From: Tritrichomonas musculus
Taxonomy: Eukaryota; Parabasalia; Tritrichomonadida; Tritrichomonadidae
Direction of reading: 5' to 3'
Length of the DNA stretch: 64,000 bases
NCBI GenBank assembly: GCA_039105265.1
Contig: JAPFFF010000057.1
Location: forward strand, 868,001 to 932,000
Positions 9,953 to 20,800 of this stretch are shown here, in pieces. The first letter of the stretch is position 1. Each line of letters starts with the position of its first letter. A program made the translations under genes and the position numbers. Below the pieces are notes generated by a model that saw only the letters and a list, made by a program, of their open reading frames with translations, ran no database searches and had not been told where the DNA came from.

Positions 9953-10087
9953 ATGATTATAACAAATATTTTGTTAGGATGCTTAGTAATTATCGAATTC
10001 TTTAACTTAGGAATTCGTATAATGAAAATTGTCCCTCCAAAAGAACCTCCATTAGATGATGAAATATGGATGAAAATGTATTCTTAA
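9953..10087 (+). CDS. Small single-pass membrane protein, 44 residues
   Basis: The short frame begins MIITNILLGCLVIIEFFNLG, a hydrophobic stretch of about 20 residues fit to span a membrane, followed by a basic residue pair and a polar tail with PPKEPPLDDEIW. It fills exactly the gap between two minus-strand genes. An A/T-rich leader and TTTAAAG lie before the ATG. Small membrane proteins of this kind are common in Polinton-like viruses. No family is recognised. Confidence 0.5.
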   Translation: MIITNILLGCLVIIEFFNLGIRIMKIVPPKEPPLDDEIWMKMYS

Positions 10088-10095
10088 ATCAGGGT

Positions 10096-10407
10096 TTAAA
10101 CCTTAAATTTTGTTATATTAGGCCCGTCATTTGACGTAGGGATTCTTCTTGCTACATCAGAAGCTATACCTCCAATTTTGCCGATAGTACCTCCTATATC
10201 TCCTATTGTCTGACCTAATTCTGGAGCAAAACCTCCTACAAATTCTCCGACTCTCCCAAGGTTATCTCCGACTTGTCCAGCAATATTTCCTGCTGTCGAA
10301 CCGACTTTTCTAACAACATTTCCTACTTTCTCTATAGTATTTTTACCCCATTGCTTAACTTTATTCCATCCCTCTTTGATTTTCTTTCCGAAAGATCCAA
10401 AAGCCAT
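10096..10407 (-). CDS. MAFG-family small virion-type protein with glycine-rich amphipathic region
   Basis: 103 residues starting MAFGSFGKKIKEGWNKVKQW, the same opening seen in small proteins at 34,851, 37,071, 37,207 and in the second element at 53,445. After the basic amphipathic start come repeating Gly-x-x-Gly segments (VGNVVRKVGSTAGNIAGQVG, IGDIGGTIGKIGG), a pattern typical of membrane-active or membrane-associated capsid proteins. In adenoviruses protein VI lyses membranes through an N-terminal amphipathic helix; a comparable role here is inference. The gene lies just upstream of, and opposite to, the first capsid gene. No transmembrane segment is certain. Confidence 0.75.
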   Translation of the reverse strand: MAFGSFGKKIKEGWNKVKQWGKNTIEKVGNVVRKVGSTAGNIAGQVGDNLGRVGEFVGGFAPELGQTIGDIGGTIGKIGGIASDVARRIPTSNDGPNITKFKV

Positions 10408-10487
10408 TTTACTGGACGTAAAAAAATGTATTCATAGATGATAAAAAAAAATTCTGGGTTTTATTTTTTTATTTACTGAGAAATAAA

Positions 10488-12410
10488 ATGACCTACGCAA
10501 ACGTGCAATATCAGAATCGTGGAAACGATGAAGGAGATGTTTTAAACTTTTTCAATGATAAATTGAGGAATTTGATTCAAAGAAACAGCGGAGATAACAC
10601 CTTTTCTATCGTTCAAGAAAACTGCCATGATAAAGATGAACCAGTTAGATTAAACACAAAAACGAAAATTCGAATGACTCATTCAGCTCATACTATGTCT
10701 CAAATTGAGAAAGGCTTTATTGAAATTACCTTAAAATTAAATCTCGAATTAGATGGTCCAGACCATTTATATTATGACGCAGCTCATAGGCATTTACAAT
10801 ATATCTTTGTTGGATTTAAAGATGCTGTCGAAATAATTTCTGAAGCATTTTTCTGGGTCGATGGAAGGTTAGTCGATAATTATCATCAAAATGAAATGGT
10901 CAGAGAGTCTTTTGCATATAACTGTATTCGAGGAAAAGATGCCAAAAAAGCTAATCCACATTCTCATTCTCTTTGGGAAGATGTCTGTATGATGTCTCCA
11001 AATGTTTGTGGTTGTTATATTCCATTGGAAAAATTCTTTGCTGCAGGAAAAGATGATGACCTTCCAAGAAAAGTGGACAATACAGTTAATGATAGTGATG
11101 CGCCTACATTAGCTGCTGCACAAGCAAAATTTGTTCCAAACAAGAAAGTTGATGTCGAAATAAAATTATGTATTCCATTCACAGACCAGCTTGTTCTTCA
11201 GGCTTGGAGGCTTTATCCAAATAGAATTTTAGGAGAAATGGAAGAAGAAATCAAATTTGCCTTAAACGGCTTAGTTTGGTGCCAGGTTCATCCTAAAAAC
11301 GTTGCTGAAGTCAAAAAGTTTTGGACAATGAATTCTGCGGGAGTCGAGTATGGAACTCCTGACTTTCTTCCAATAACAAATCACTTTGTTCAAATTAATA
11401 ATCCAGCCATTATTGTGAAAGAAACTTATTATGCACAGAAGGAAGATAAAACGTTCGGTTCAAAAGGTACGGCAGGTCATTATTATGGATTATCTACCAT
11501 GCCAAGTGTACAGATGGGAGGAAGTCTGACATCCCCACAAACTATTGAATATACAGTCTGTCAAGCAACTCTGAAAGTCAATGAAAATTCCTGTGAAATT
11601 AGGCAATGCAAAACAAATTGTGCAGGCTTTGGTATTAAGCCAGATGTTATTCAGGCCTTGATGGAATCCCTCAATGAACCAATAATTATTCCAGCACAAG
11701 AATTAACAAGACATCAATTTGAAGGTCATCCTGACCATACTGGATTTAAACGATCAAAGACAATACCTTTGAGGAATGCTACAAATATAACAGTTATGTT
11801 TCCTTTCCATTCTGAAGACTGTACAGTTTTTCAAAATATCGGATATCAAAATGTCAAATTAATCGTTAATAAGAAAGCGTATCCAGAAACAGAATGGAAT
11901 AATACTTGGGATGGCCGATTTGTTCAATATCAGCTTATGGCTAATGAATTAGATGGTATGATAGAACCTACCCAAGAATTTGTTGAATCAATATCTCGTC
12001 CATTAACTCTTGAATATACCACTGGAGAAATGCAAGGTTCTGAACTTTTATCTGCATTAGACCCTGAGGAAGGAAAGAGGATTAAGACAGCTCCATTTGA
12101 CAATACTAGTTTCGGAATTAACTTCCAGTTAGAAAGAGGTAATGCTGGATATGTTTTCGATGGTATTGATACAGGAAGTCATACCGTAACCATCGAATTT
12201 AGAGGAGAATCTAAAAATACAGGTCATGACAACGAAGGAGATGTTTTATGGCATCCAGACCAAATTGCAGATTTAACTTATCCAAGAATTAGTGAAAAAT
12301 CATCTCCTCCACCTCCTGAATTGTGGGTATGCTCAGATACATACTGGACTTGGTCAGTTCAAGATGGAGTTCGATATTATCAAAGAGGTATTCCTGCTGG
12401 TTATGAGTAA
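10488..12410 (+). CDS. Major capsid protein candidate 1 (double jelly-roll)
   Basis: 640 residues. Paralogous along its whole length to the next gene, with shared blocks IFVGFKDAVEIISE, MSPNVCGCYIPLEK, FTDQLVLQAWRLYPN, ELTRHQFEGH and TWDGRFVQYQL. Length, beta-rich character and position after the ATPase fit the double-jelly-roll capsid proteins of Polintons and virophages, which form pseudo-hexameric capsomers. Compared with its neighbour it has a longer loop after IPLEKF (residues 180-225) and insertions around residues 320-370. ATG follows a T-rich leader and GAGAAATAAA. The capsid call rests on context and gross features; I cannot run a structure comparison. Confidence 0.8.
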   Translation: MTYANVQYQNRGNDEGDVLNFFNDKLRNLIQRNSGDNTFSIVQENCHDKDEPVRLNTKTKIRMTHSAHTMSQIEKGFIEITLKLNLELDGPDHLYYDAAHRHLQYIFVGFKDAVEIISEAFFWVDGRLVDNYHQNEMVRESFAYNCIRGKDAKKANPHSHSLWEDVCMMSPNVCGCYIPLEKFFAAGKDDDLPRKVDNTVNDSDAPTLAAAQAKFVPNKKVDVEIKLCIPFTDQLVLQAWRLYPNRILGEMEEEIKFALNGLVWCQVHPKNVAEVKKFWTMNSAGVEYGTPDFLPITNHFVQINNPAIIVKETYYAQKEDKTFGSKGTAGHYYGLSTMPSVQMGGSLTSPQTIEYTVCQATLKVNENSCEIRQCKTNCAGFGIKPDVIQALMESLNEPIIIPAQELTRHQFEGHPDHTGFKRSKTIPLRNATNITVMFPFHSEDCTVFQNIGYQNVKLIVNKKAYPETEWNNTWDGRFVQYQLMANELDGMIEPTQEFVESISRPLTLEYTTGEMQGSELLSALDPEEGKRIKTAPFDNTSFGINFQLERGNAGYVFDGIDTGSHTVTIEFRGESKNTGHDNEGDVLWHPDQIADLTYPRISEKSSPPPPELWVCSDTYWTWSVQDGVRYYQRGIPAGYE

Positions 12411-12420
12411 AAAGTATATT

Positions 12421-12442
12421 ATTATTTTTTTGAATAACAAAA
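12421..12442 (+). promoter_or_regulatory. Late-type promoter motif before the second capsid gene
   Basis: ATTATTTTTTTGAATAACAA then AA immediately before ATG. A 7-T run, an 8- to 10-base spacer and an A run touching the start codon match the leaders of the other structural genes. It occupies nearly all of the 32-base gap between the capsid genes, so each capsid gene seems to have its own promoter. Confidence 0.5.
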
Positions 12443-14179
12443 ATGACCTTTGAGAACGCTCGAAAGAAAAACACAGGAATGAATGAAGGAGATATTACTG
12501 GCTTTTTTGAACATGATATGAGGCTTTTGCTTCAATTTAATAGTGGCGATAATACTTTTTCAACATTTTCTGAAGAATTTCATGAAAAAGATATTCCTTT
12601 GCCGATAGGAGAAAAAACTCATATTATGCTGACACATCCAAATCATACAATATCTCAAATCGAAAAAAGTTTCATATCTATGGAGATTGAGTTTGAAGTA
12701 GGTTTCGAGTCAGAACTTCCATTTCGAAATTGGAATAAATTGAATACTGATACAAATCTCTATGAATCTAAAGATGAACATCAAGTTAATCAAATATTTG
12801 TTGGTTTTAAAGATGCTGTCGAAATAATATCAGAATGCCGTTTCTTTTGTGATGGAAAATTAATCTCAGAATACTATCAAAATGAGATGATAAGAGAGTC
12901 TTTTGCTTATAATTCTATAAGAACTCGCGATACAAAAATAACAAGTCCTCATTCCCATTCTCTCTGGGAAAATGTCGAAATTATGTCTCCAAATGTCTGC
13001 GGTTGTTATATTCCTTTAGAAAAGTTAGCATGGACAGCAGATAAAAAAAGAAGCTGGGTTCCGATAAAAATGGAATTAATTATTCCTTTCACAGACCAGC
13101 TTGTTCTTCAGGCATGGAGACTCTATCCTAATGCTCTTATCGGAGAAATTGTAGAAGAAATTCGAACATCTTTAGACGGCCTAGTTTGGTGCCAGATATC
13201 TCCTTCGAAGGTATCAGAATTGAAAAGTTTTTGGGAAAATAATGATGAAGTAGGATTTTTCGCGCCAGATATTCGAATTCCAAAGAGATTTGTACAAATC
13301 GGACAAACTGGGAAAATCGTCGAATCAATCACAGATTTAGCTTCTCCAGAAGATTGGACAATTCAAAATAATTGTCTGGTCGTTAATCAAAATAAGAAGC
13401 CTATGATAATGAAAGGAAGAACAAATTGTTTCGGCTTTGGAGTCAAACCAGAGGTTGTAGATGAATTAATGACTACTTTTAATCAAGAAATGTATATTCC
13501 AGCACAAGAATTAACAAGACATATTTTTGAGCAAAAACATACAGAAAAAGGAATTGTCTGTTCAAAAATTGTTCCTTTGAGGAATGCTACAAATATAACA
13601 ATGATGTTTCCAAGACATTATAATGATATTACCTGTTATCAAAATCCTATGTATAAAAATGTCCAGCTCCAAATTGATAAAAAAGTTTATCCTCAACAAG
13701 AATTTGAAAATACCTGGGATGGCCGATTTGTTCAATATCAGCTTTATGCGAATGAATTAGATGGTATAGAAGCTACGAATGAGTTAATGGAATCTATCTC
13801 TAGACCATTAAATAATGTATATGACCATTCTTTAAAAAGATTTTATTCCGGCACTTTTGACAATACTAGTTTTGGCTTAAATTTCCAGTTAGAAAGAAGT
13901 AATGCAGGATATGTTTTTGATGGTATTGATACAGGATGTCGAGGAGTAAAAATAGAATTTCATGGTGATAGAATCGATGTTGGAGAAAATGTTAGATTAG
14001 GCGCAAATGATACATATCTCTATCCTGATACAGATTACTCGGGAAAGCCATACAAACCAGATATTCAACCTCAATTACCTCCTCCAGAAATGTGGATATG
14101 TTCAGATACATACTGGTCTTGGTCTGTAGAAAATGGAGTAGAATATCATAAGGATGGAGTCCCTATTGGGTATGAATAA
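12443..14179 (+). CDS. Major capsid protein candidate 2 (double jelly-roll paralogue)
   Basis: 578 residues, clearly a diverged tandem duplicate of the preceding gene. It shares its N-terminal GDNTFS and HDKD/HEKDIP region, central IFVGFKDAVEIISE and MSPNVCGCYIPLEK blocks, and C-terminal FDNTSFGLNFQLER, NAGYVFDGIDTG and EMWICSDTYWSWSVENGV. Both keep the full fold, so neither looks like a decaying spare. Two different major capsid proteins could form hetero-capsomers or occupy different capsid positions (inference). Polintons usually carry one double-jelly-roll gene. The gene has its own late-type motif and is followed after 33 bases by the minor capsid candidate. Confidence 0.8.
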   Translation: MTFENARKKNTGMNEGDITGFFEHDMRLLLQFNSGDNTFSTFSEEFHEKDIPLPIGEKTHIMLTHPNHTISQIEKSFISMEIEFEVGFESELPFRNWNKLNTDTNLYESKDEHQVNQIFVGFKDAVEIISECRFFCDGKLISEYYQNEMIRESFAYNSIRTRDTKITSPHSHSLWENVEIMSPNVCGCYIPLEKLAWTADKKRSWVPIKMELIIPFTDQLVLQAWRLYPNALIGEIVEEIRTSLDGLVWCQISPSKVSELKSFWENNDEVGFFAPDIRIPKRFVQIGQTGKIVESITDLASPEDWTIQNNCLVVNQNKKPMIMKGRTNCFGFGVKPEVVDELMTTFNQEMYIPAQELTRHIFEQKHTEKGIVCSKIVPLRNATNITMMFPRHYNDITCYQNPMYKNVQLQIDKKVYPQQEFENTWDGRFVQYQLYANELDGIEATNELMESISRPLNNVYDHSLKRFYSGTFDNTSFGLNFQLERSNAGYVFDGIDTGCRGVKIEFHGDRIDVGENVRLGANDTYLYPDTDYSGKPYKPDIQPQLPPPEMWICSDTYWSWSVENGVEYHKDGVPIGYE

Positions 14180-14191
14180 AGATATAAAATA

Positions 14192-14212
14192 TATATTTTT
14201 TTTTGTAAAAAA
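14192..14212 (+). promoter_or_regulatory. Late-type promoter motif before the minor capsid candidate
   Basis: A run of nine T, then GTAAAAAAA touching ATG. Same architecture as the capsid gene leaders. Confidence 0.45.
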
Positions 14213-14707
14213 ATGTCAAGAATTATTTCGTATAATATAAACCCTGATATAAATGTCCAAACAGGCGCTGATAAGACTTATTTCCCTATTAGAGGATGGA
14301 AATTAAATCAAAAAGAATTAGAAACACAAACTGTAGATTGTCTTAAATCAAGAGGTTTTGTTTTTAATCCCGTCAATAAACATTTTATCTTTCATTATCC
14401 TCAAGAATTTGTTTCTCCAAGTAATGTCGAAAAAGATAAATATATAATTTTTCAATATTGTAGATGTACCGTAGATGGTTCAATATCTGGAGAAGTCGAA
14501 GTTCATTCAAGCTTTGTTCCAAGAGACCAATATTGTGATTTTTTAGTTTATTATGCAAATTTGCAAGTCCCAGATGATAATCGAAAATATAAAGTAAATA
14601 GTAATAGAAAACAAGGATTTGAGGTCTGGTTTACTGACGGAAAAGGAGATGGTACAAACACTATAATTCCTGATGATTTTGTAATGTTTTTGAAATTAAT
14701 TTATTAA
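14213..14707 (+). CDS. Minor capsid (penton-like) protein candidate
   Basis: 164 residues directly downstream of the two capsid genes. The protein is beta-rich with alternating hydrophobic strands (YIIFQYCRCTVDG, GEVEVHSSFVPRDQYCDFLV, DFVMFLKLIY) and no long helices, charge runs or membrane segments. Its size and position fit the single-jelly-roll penton/minor capsid proteins of Polintons and virophages, which close the five-fold vertices. That call is inference from context; no signature motif is recognised. A vertex protein would sit beside fibre genes, and the fibre region follows at once. Confidence 0.5.
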   Translation: MSRIISYNINPDINVQTGADKTYFPIRGWKLNQKELETQTVDCLKSRGFVFNPVNKHFIFHYPQEFVSPSNVEKDKYIIFQYCRCTVDGSISGEVEVHSSFVPRDQYCDFLVYYANLQVPDDNRKYKVNSNRKQGFEVWFTDGKGDGTNTIIPDDFVMFLKLIY

Positions 14708-14749
14708 AGAGTATAGTGGGATAAAAAAATTTTTTTGAAAAGAAAACAA

Positions 14750-15004
14750 ATGACTGGTATATATTCAGCAAGAGATATTGAAAAATTAGTTAATGGAGCT
14801 GGCTTAGGAGGAGGCGGCGGAGGGACTATAGATGAATCCAAATTTGTGAAAATCGAAAATGGTACAGCAACAAATTTAACAACTAAAGGTCTGACTTTTT
14901 TTCGTATTGAAGATGCTCCTGAATGGGTAGATGAAATATATCCAAAAGTCGCTGAATTTATGAAGTTGAATTCGAGAAAGATGTTAATTTTGATGCAGGG
15001 GTAA
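14750..15004 (+). CDS. Short fibre-region ORF with glycine hinge
   Basis: 84 residues starting MTGIYSARDIEKLVNGAG, then a run of Gly (LGGGGGG), then TIDESKFVKIENG. An anchoring peptide followed by a glycine hinge resembles the N-terminus of viral fibres that slot into a vertex protein. The ATG is preceded by seven T, GAAAAG and AAAACAA, the late-type context. It heads the fibre region. Confidence 0.5.
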   Translation: MTGIYSARDIEKLVNGAGLGGGGGGTIDESKFVKIENGTATNLTTKGLTFFRIEDAPEWVDEIYPKVAEFMKLNSRKMLILMQG

Positions 15005-15189
15005 ATTTTCAATTTCCCGAAAAAATTGTCTGGAATTTTGATGATGGAAAAGCTCCTACTACAAGAACGATTCAACAAAAAAACTTAAAATCTCTTTGTC
15101 AAGATATTGTTGATATCAAAGAAGAGGTCGAAAAAATAAAAGTTCCAGATGCTCCTCCAGCAACCGGCACTCCTATAGACACATCAAAT

Positions 15190-17844
15190 TTGGCTACAAA
15201 AGAAGAAATTACTGCAATAAACTCAAATATTACAGAACTTCAAAAGAAAACACAACATATTGCTGATACTGGACTTCCAGGCGGAAAATTTGATTTTTGG
15301 ATATCTGAAAGAGAAAATGCTTTAGCTACTGAGATAGTTCAAGCAACAAATTATACCAAAAATCAATTACCGGATAAAATAAAAGAACTAGAAGATAAAA
15401 CAAAACATTTGAATCTTGACGGATATGCAAAATCGAGTTTTGTTGTCAGTGGTTTAGACGGCAAAATATCGACTGGAATGGCAATTGTCGATGCAGCAAA
15501 GGGATTCCCAAAATGTGAGAAACAAGTGAAAAATCTCAATGAAGAAGGATTTGCGACAAATACTTTCAAAATTATCGGAACAAACAAAAATGCCACTGCA
15601 GATCAAATTACTGAAGGGATTGCTAAAATAACAACCTTAGAGACAGAAATGAATGATTTAAAAAATAAGCCAGACATAGATATTTCGAAACTTGACGAAA
15701 AATATATAAATAATCAATATTATCAAGGAACAAAAAGCAAAGATTCTTCTGTTATCTATTTGACTCCGGCTGAATACCAGGAGATGACAGCCGAAGATAG
15801 AGCAGCATATAATTGGAAAATTCATAATCTTAAATCAAAGCAGATTGGACAACTTCTGGACAAAACAGTCAGTCTTCATACAAAATTAGAGAAATATATG
15901 GTAGGAACCTTGAAAACTAATAATTCAACCAAAATCTTTAAAACTATGGCTGAATATGAAGTGATGACAGCCGAAGAAAAAGGAAAATATACTTGGAATA
16001 CCAGTTATGTAAAGGCAAAAGAAATTGGTCAAATCGCATATGATGTATCGAATACATCAAAAAAGGTCAATTCCAGATGTCAAAATTTAAATGAATCAGG
16101 ATTTGCAACGACAAATTTTCAAGTAGCTTATACAACAAAAGGATCAAGCAAAGCATACTATTTTACCGATAATTTGGTTCAAGAACATATCAAAATGATG
16201 AATGCGACACATTTCGTGAATGATAATATCTATCCTGCGACTCTCAAATTTGGAGATGAAGGTCAAGCCCTTTATTTAGACAAACCCGCTTATTTTCATT
16301 GGGGATTTTATTTAAGAACTGTAATAGAAAAAGACAAAGCTGTTATGGCTTGCGCTAAAGTAAAAACTGAGACAAATAACTATGTTGTGGATAGTGCTTG
16401 GATTGCTCAATTTTTTATTAATACAATGAAGTTCAGAGAGATATCAGCAGATTATCTAGCAGCGCAGAGAAGAATCGACCCAGTCGTGCCGTATACTCTT
16501 CGGACATTGTCTTTGGAGGACGAAATTGTAGATGAACCAACAAATACTGAGACAACAACAACAGAAGAAGAAGAAGTTGATGAAGGAGCCCCAGGAACAG
16601 AAGATAATCCAATAATTTGGGACGGCTCAAAAATGGCTCAAATAAATCAAAAATATGACGAAACTTGGAAAGAATCAATGGATTATTTACATGCTAATGT
16701 TGAAGAAACATATAATGATATTAAAGCAAATTATCAAACAAATAAACAAATAGGCAAATTTTGTAGGAATTCTTTGTTTTGTGAATCTATGAAAGGAAAA
16801 ATTCCTCTGAAGCCTTTGAAACCTCAAGAATTAGCAAGCTATGGTTTTGTTGAATTTGCTCAGAGCGATTTAGAAATGTATGATGAAGGAGGATTTTTTG
16901 CGATAATTCTCGTAGCAGGAAAAGAACTCTCAGAAACTGAATCAAAATTAGATATTTCTCTCCAAGGGCTTCAACATTATCATGCAAATCATTTTATTTT
17001 ACATCTTTTTGATCGAAAAAGACATCAAAAAATCTATGATTTAAATGGTATAGACCATGTTTTTGAATTTATTTTATCAGACAATAATTTGACTATCAAA
17101 TCAGATTTATCTTCTGAATTATATACTTTTACTTATACTTATTCTGAAGATGTATTAAAAGTTAGTATAACGGGCTCATTAAAATTAAAATTAGTTTATG
17201 ACGCAGCAGATAATCAATATTGGAATGCTGATGAAGGATGGGAGAAAAAAGAAGATAAAGAACTTGAAAATCGCTTAGTTGTTTATTATGAACTGCCTAT
17301 CAATGAAAATTTCAAGAATTATTTGGCTTCTCTAGGTACAGGAGGAGGTTCTTTAGATTCTTCTATTTATTCAAGAGTATCTGACTTAGAATCTATAATA
17401 AAAGACTTAACTCAGACATTTCAAGAACATAATACCAAAATTGATTATAAAATGGAAAATGAAAATTTTGAATCTCTAGCTCCTCATACTTATGCTATAG
17501 AAAACCAAGAAGGAAATAAAAATGAGTCGGAATCAACAAATATATTCGATAAATGGGTATCGACAACTTCAGACCAATTTGATTATTTCAATCAAGGAAT
17601 TAAAGATATTTGGTCATTTTGTGCTGGAATGTCTGAGGATATTGGTAATTTAGAAGATAATTTAGGGTCGGCAAGTGATTTTTCAAAATTAGAAGATAGA
17701 TTAAAAGTTTTAGAAACAAAATGTCAAAATATAGAAGGAGATACCCCTACTTTATCTACCGGCCAATTAACTATAGAAAATTTGATGAATAGCTATAATG
17801 AGCGAATAACTATCTTAGAAAAGAAATGTCAAAATATTAAATAA
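15190..17844 (+). CDS. Fibre-like structural protein with internal repeats
   Basis: About 880 residues; no ATG was found near its 5' end, so the true start is uncertain. Three copies of a short unit are spaced along the first third (LNLDGYAKSSFVVSG; LNEEGFATNTFKIIG; LNESGFATTNFQVAY). Two copies of a longer unit contain EYQEMTAEDRAAYNW or EYEVMTAEEKGKYTW followed by IGQL or IGQI. An acidic Thr/Glu linker sits near residue 450. A beta-rich domain follows, then a coiled-coil tail with two KCQNI units. The coiled coil, repeats and globular domains are typical of trimeric fibres. Receptor binding is inference. Confidence 0.65.
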   Translation: MATKEEITAINSNITELQKKTQHIADTGLPGGKFDFWISERENALATEIVQATNYTKNQLPDKIKELEDKTKHLNLDGYAKSSFVVSGLDGKISTGMAIVDAAKGFPKCEKQVKNLNEEGFATNTFKIIGTNKNATADQITEGIAKITTLETEMNDLKNKPDIDISKLDEKYINNQYYQGTKSKDSSVIYLTPAEYQEMTAEDRAAYNWKIHNLKSKQIGQLLDKTVSLHTKLEKYMVGTLKTNNSTKIFKTMAEYEVMTAEEKGKYTWNTSYVKAKEIGQIAYDVSNTSKKVNSRCQNLNESGFATTNFQVAYTTKGSSKAYYFTDNLVQEHIKMMNATHFVNDNIYPATLKFGDEGQALYLDKPAYFHWGFYLRTVIEKDKAVMACAKVKTETNNYVVDSAWIAQFFINTMKFREISADYLAAQRRIDPVVPYTLRTLSLEDEIVDEPTNTETTTTEEEEVDEGAPGTEDNPIIWDGSKMAQINQKYDETWKESMDYLHANVEETYNDIKANYQTNKQIGKFCRNSLFCESMKGKIPLKPLKPQELASYGFVEFAQSDLEMYDEGGFFAIILVAGKELSETESKLDISLQGLQHYHANHFILHLFDRKRHQKIYDLNGIDHVFEFILSDNNLTIKSDLSSELYTFTYTYSEDVLKVSITGSLKLKLVYDAADNQYWNADEGWEKKEDKELENRLVVYYELPINENFKNYLASLGTGGGSLDSSIYSRVSDLESIIKDLTQTFQEHNTKIDYKMENENFESLAPHTYAIENQEGNKNESESTNIFDKWVSTTSDQFDYFNQGIKDIWSFCAGMSEDIGNLEDNLGSASDFSKLEDRLKVLETKCQNIEGDTPTLSTGQLTIENLMNSYNERITILEKKCQNIK

Positions 17845-17864
17845 AAAAATGAGAGAGATTAAAA

Positions 17865-17891
17865 ATTATTTTTTTGGGCTTCAAAACAAAG
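17865..17891 (+). promoter_or_regulatory. Late-type promoter motif before the long fibre gene
   Basis: ATTATTTTTTTGGGCTTCAA followed by AACAAAG and ATG. It supports ATG at 17,892 (protein start MSTRLTKFLG) rather than an upstream non-ATG start. Confidence 0.5.
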
Positions 17892-20800
17892 ATGAGTACT
17901 AGGCTTACAAAATTCTTAGGAGATATTGAATTCCAGGTTGATGGAAAGACAAAATTGACTAGTAATTTGATAACTTCAGAAGAAGTAAATAAAATAATGG
18001 ATGAGAAATTGGCAGACTTTACCCCATCAACAACAGATTCAAATTTTTCAATAGAAACAGGAATTGACAATTTTATGATAGAAAATGAAAATATATCTCT
18101 TCATTCTGAAACAATAAATGGTTTATTATATAATGTTTTATTAATAAATGTTCCTGAAATAACTAAACAAAAATTCCTTACTTTAAATCAAAATATTTTC
18201 AAAGTTGTCTTACGAAAAAATGTTATCTATGATGAAGAAGGAAGATATATTAAAGAATTCTATATTTCCACAAAAGATAATTCAATAAAATGTCCTATCA
18301 TCACATATGACTCAGAAAATAAGTATTGTATCGTTAATGATAATACCCTTCTCGCTACCTATGCAGTTGGGTCAGAAGATAGTATTAATTTAGATGATAA
18401 ATTCTATATTGCTTTCGATAAAAATTTGTCAATAAACCCTTATACTTTATTTATAAATGGAGATTTGAGTATTTTAAATCAATTTGAGCCTACTTGCTTA
18501 AAAACTGAGAAATCTATAAAATGCTCTACAATAGAGGCTGAGAATGCATTAAAATTACATAAGAGTGATGCAAAATATTTTTATCGTCCTCAGATAATTA
18601 CAGAAGAGACAATAGAAGAAATACCTTTTTATAAAATGATTTATCAAATTCCTGACGATTATGTAATTCCTGAAGGGTTAGAATTTAAATTTAAAGATTT
18701 TTGTTTCGATAATTCTTGGTATTTAACTTGGAGTAATGGTGAATGGAAAGGTCAAAATTGTCAAGGTCTTCTCAAACCAAAATCTTTATTGAAATGTAAT
18801 TCCTTCGTAGATTTAAAAGATGCTAATGACATGATGACAGATATGAAAGGTTGGAAAGGAAAAACTTGTTGTATGATGATAAAAAGGTCAGATGGAAATA
18901 TCTTTCTCTCTCCCAAAAAGAGAACTTGCTTAATATCAGATATGATATTGAATGGAACGGTTAAATGTCAGATGGTCAAACATAATGGTGAAAAAGTTAA
19001 TTCAAATTCTGACTATAAACTTTGGCCAGCAATTTTTTATGTCGATAATTTTCCACTTCATGAAGGATATGATATAGCTGGGATTGTCTTAAAATTTATT
19101 CAATATAACATTGGCGAAAATGAAACTATCGAAAAGAAAATTCAAAAAGAAATTCATCATGTAGAAATATCATTTAAATGGGCTGACCAATCTGACTCTT
19201 GCTGGAATACTTTATCGTTCAAAGTTGGAGAAATGTATGTTATTGGCTCAAAAAGTTGTTTTGCCTTAAATCCTATAATCGATACTATAGAATCTACAGG
19301 AGGGAAATATTCAAATTCTCATATCAATACAACATCAAAAAATATTGAATTATATTTGAATAAATATTTGGTCGACCCGATAGAGGAGGTAAATTGGGAC
19401 CCAAAAACTAATCCTTTCGAATATATAATGAAACAACAATATTTTGAAGTTTATCCTAATCCTAATGCTGCTTCTACCCTCTATACAGACTATAATATTT
19501 GTTCATCAAAAATTATTTCGGCAGATAATATTTCGACAATGAGAAGTGATTTAAATTTATTAACAAATTCTTTTGATGTTGTTAGTTATGATGTTAAAGA
19601 AATGGGTCATAATGTTGATATCTTAAAAGCAGATATGACAATACAAAAAGAAAAGACTCAATATTTACAGGCTGCTGTAAACGCTATACAATTTACTCAA
19701 AAAATCCAAATGGCTATAAATTTGACAAGACTAGGTGTTGGAATTACTCATAGTTTAATTAGTTTTGCAGGTGGAGCAGCAGGTAGTATTGGTCAAGTTG
19801 CTTCTGTCACAAAAGTTGTTGATTTATCAGACCAAATAACAGATAATGTTTCTATAGCAGATTCTTTTACTACACCTCTTGCTTTATCAAATGATTCAAA
19901 AATAAATTTAAATGATGTTTTAGAATGGTGTAATTTAGAGAATAGACAAGTAGAAAAGTTTCATTTTACTGAAGAAGAAGATGACCCCGACACATCAGCA
20001 GTCAGTTTATCATCTGCCGTCCAATTATCTTTTCAAATGAGAAATACGTTAAAGCCTTATATCAAAAAGATTGTTGAAAAAATTAATGAAATTGACTCAG
20101 GAAATGAATATATTCGAAAAAGTGATTTGACAAGAACTGATATTATTGATATAATTACTCATTATCAAGATGAACAAGCAGCAGTTTTATTTCAAGCAGA
20201 AGATGAATTAAATAATGGTATTTGCGTATTTAAATTATTCACCTCTGAAGGTCAAAAACGATTTTATTTCAAAATTGTTGACGGTTCAATAACAGAATAT
20301 GAAGGGGTTGATACTACAATAACGATAGACAACATCACAATTGAAGGTTTTCCAAAATCAGAAGAATATAAAACAAAATATTTATCGAATATTAATAAAA
20401 TTGATAAAAATATCATTATAACAGGAGAAAATACTGACTATAAGATTGCAGGATGCATCATTGAAAAAAATACATTTTCAAGAACTTTATTAGAGAAAAC
20501 TCCTGCCGATATAGCTTATTTATCAGATATTGAAGCCTTAGATGAGAAAATTAATGCTTTAGCAGCAAATAGTCATCAAAATGATGTTGCGATGATGAGT
20601 TTACGAGGAAATGCAGACGAGGAATATCCAACAACTGACGAAGTAAATGCTGCTTTAGAAACAATTCAGCAAGAATTAGCTAAGAAACCAAATATTGAAG
20701 AATTATATACGAAAGAAGAAGCGGATGCAAAATACGCGACAAAAGAAGAAATTCCTGAACCTGTTGATTTGACCAATTATGCTTTGAAAACATATTCTTA

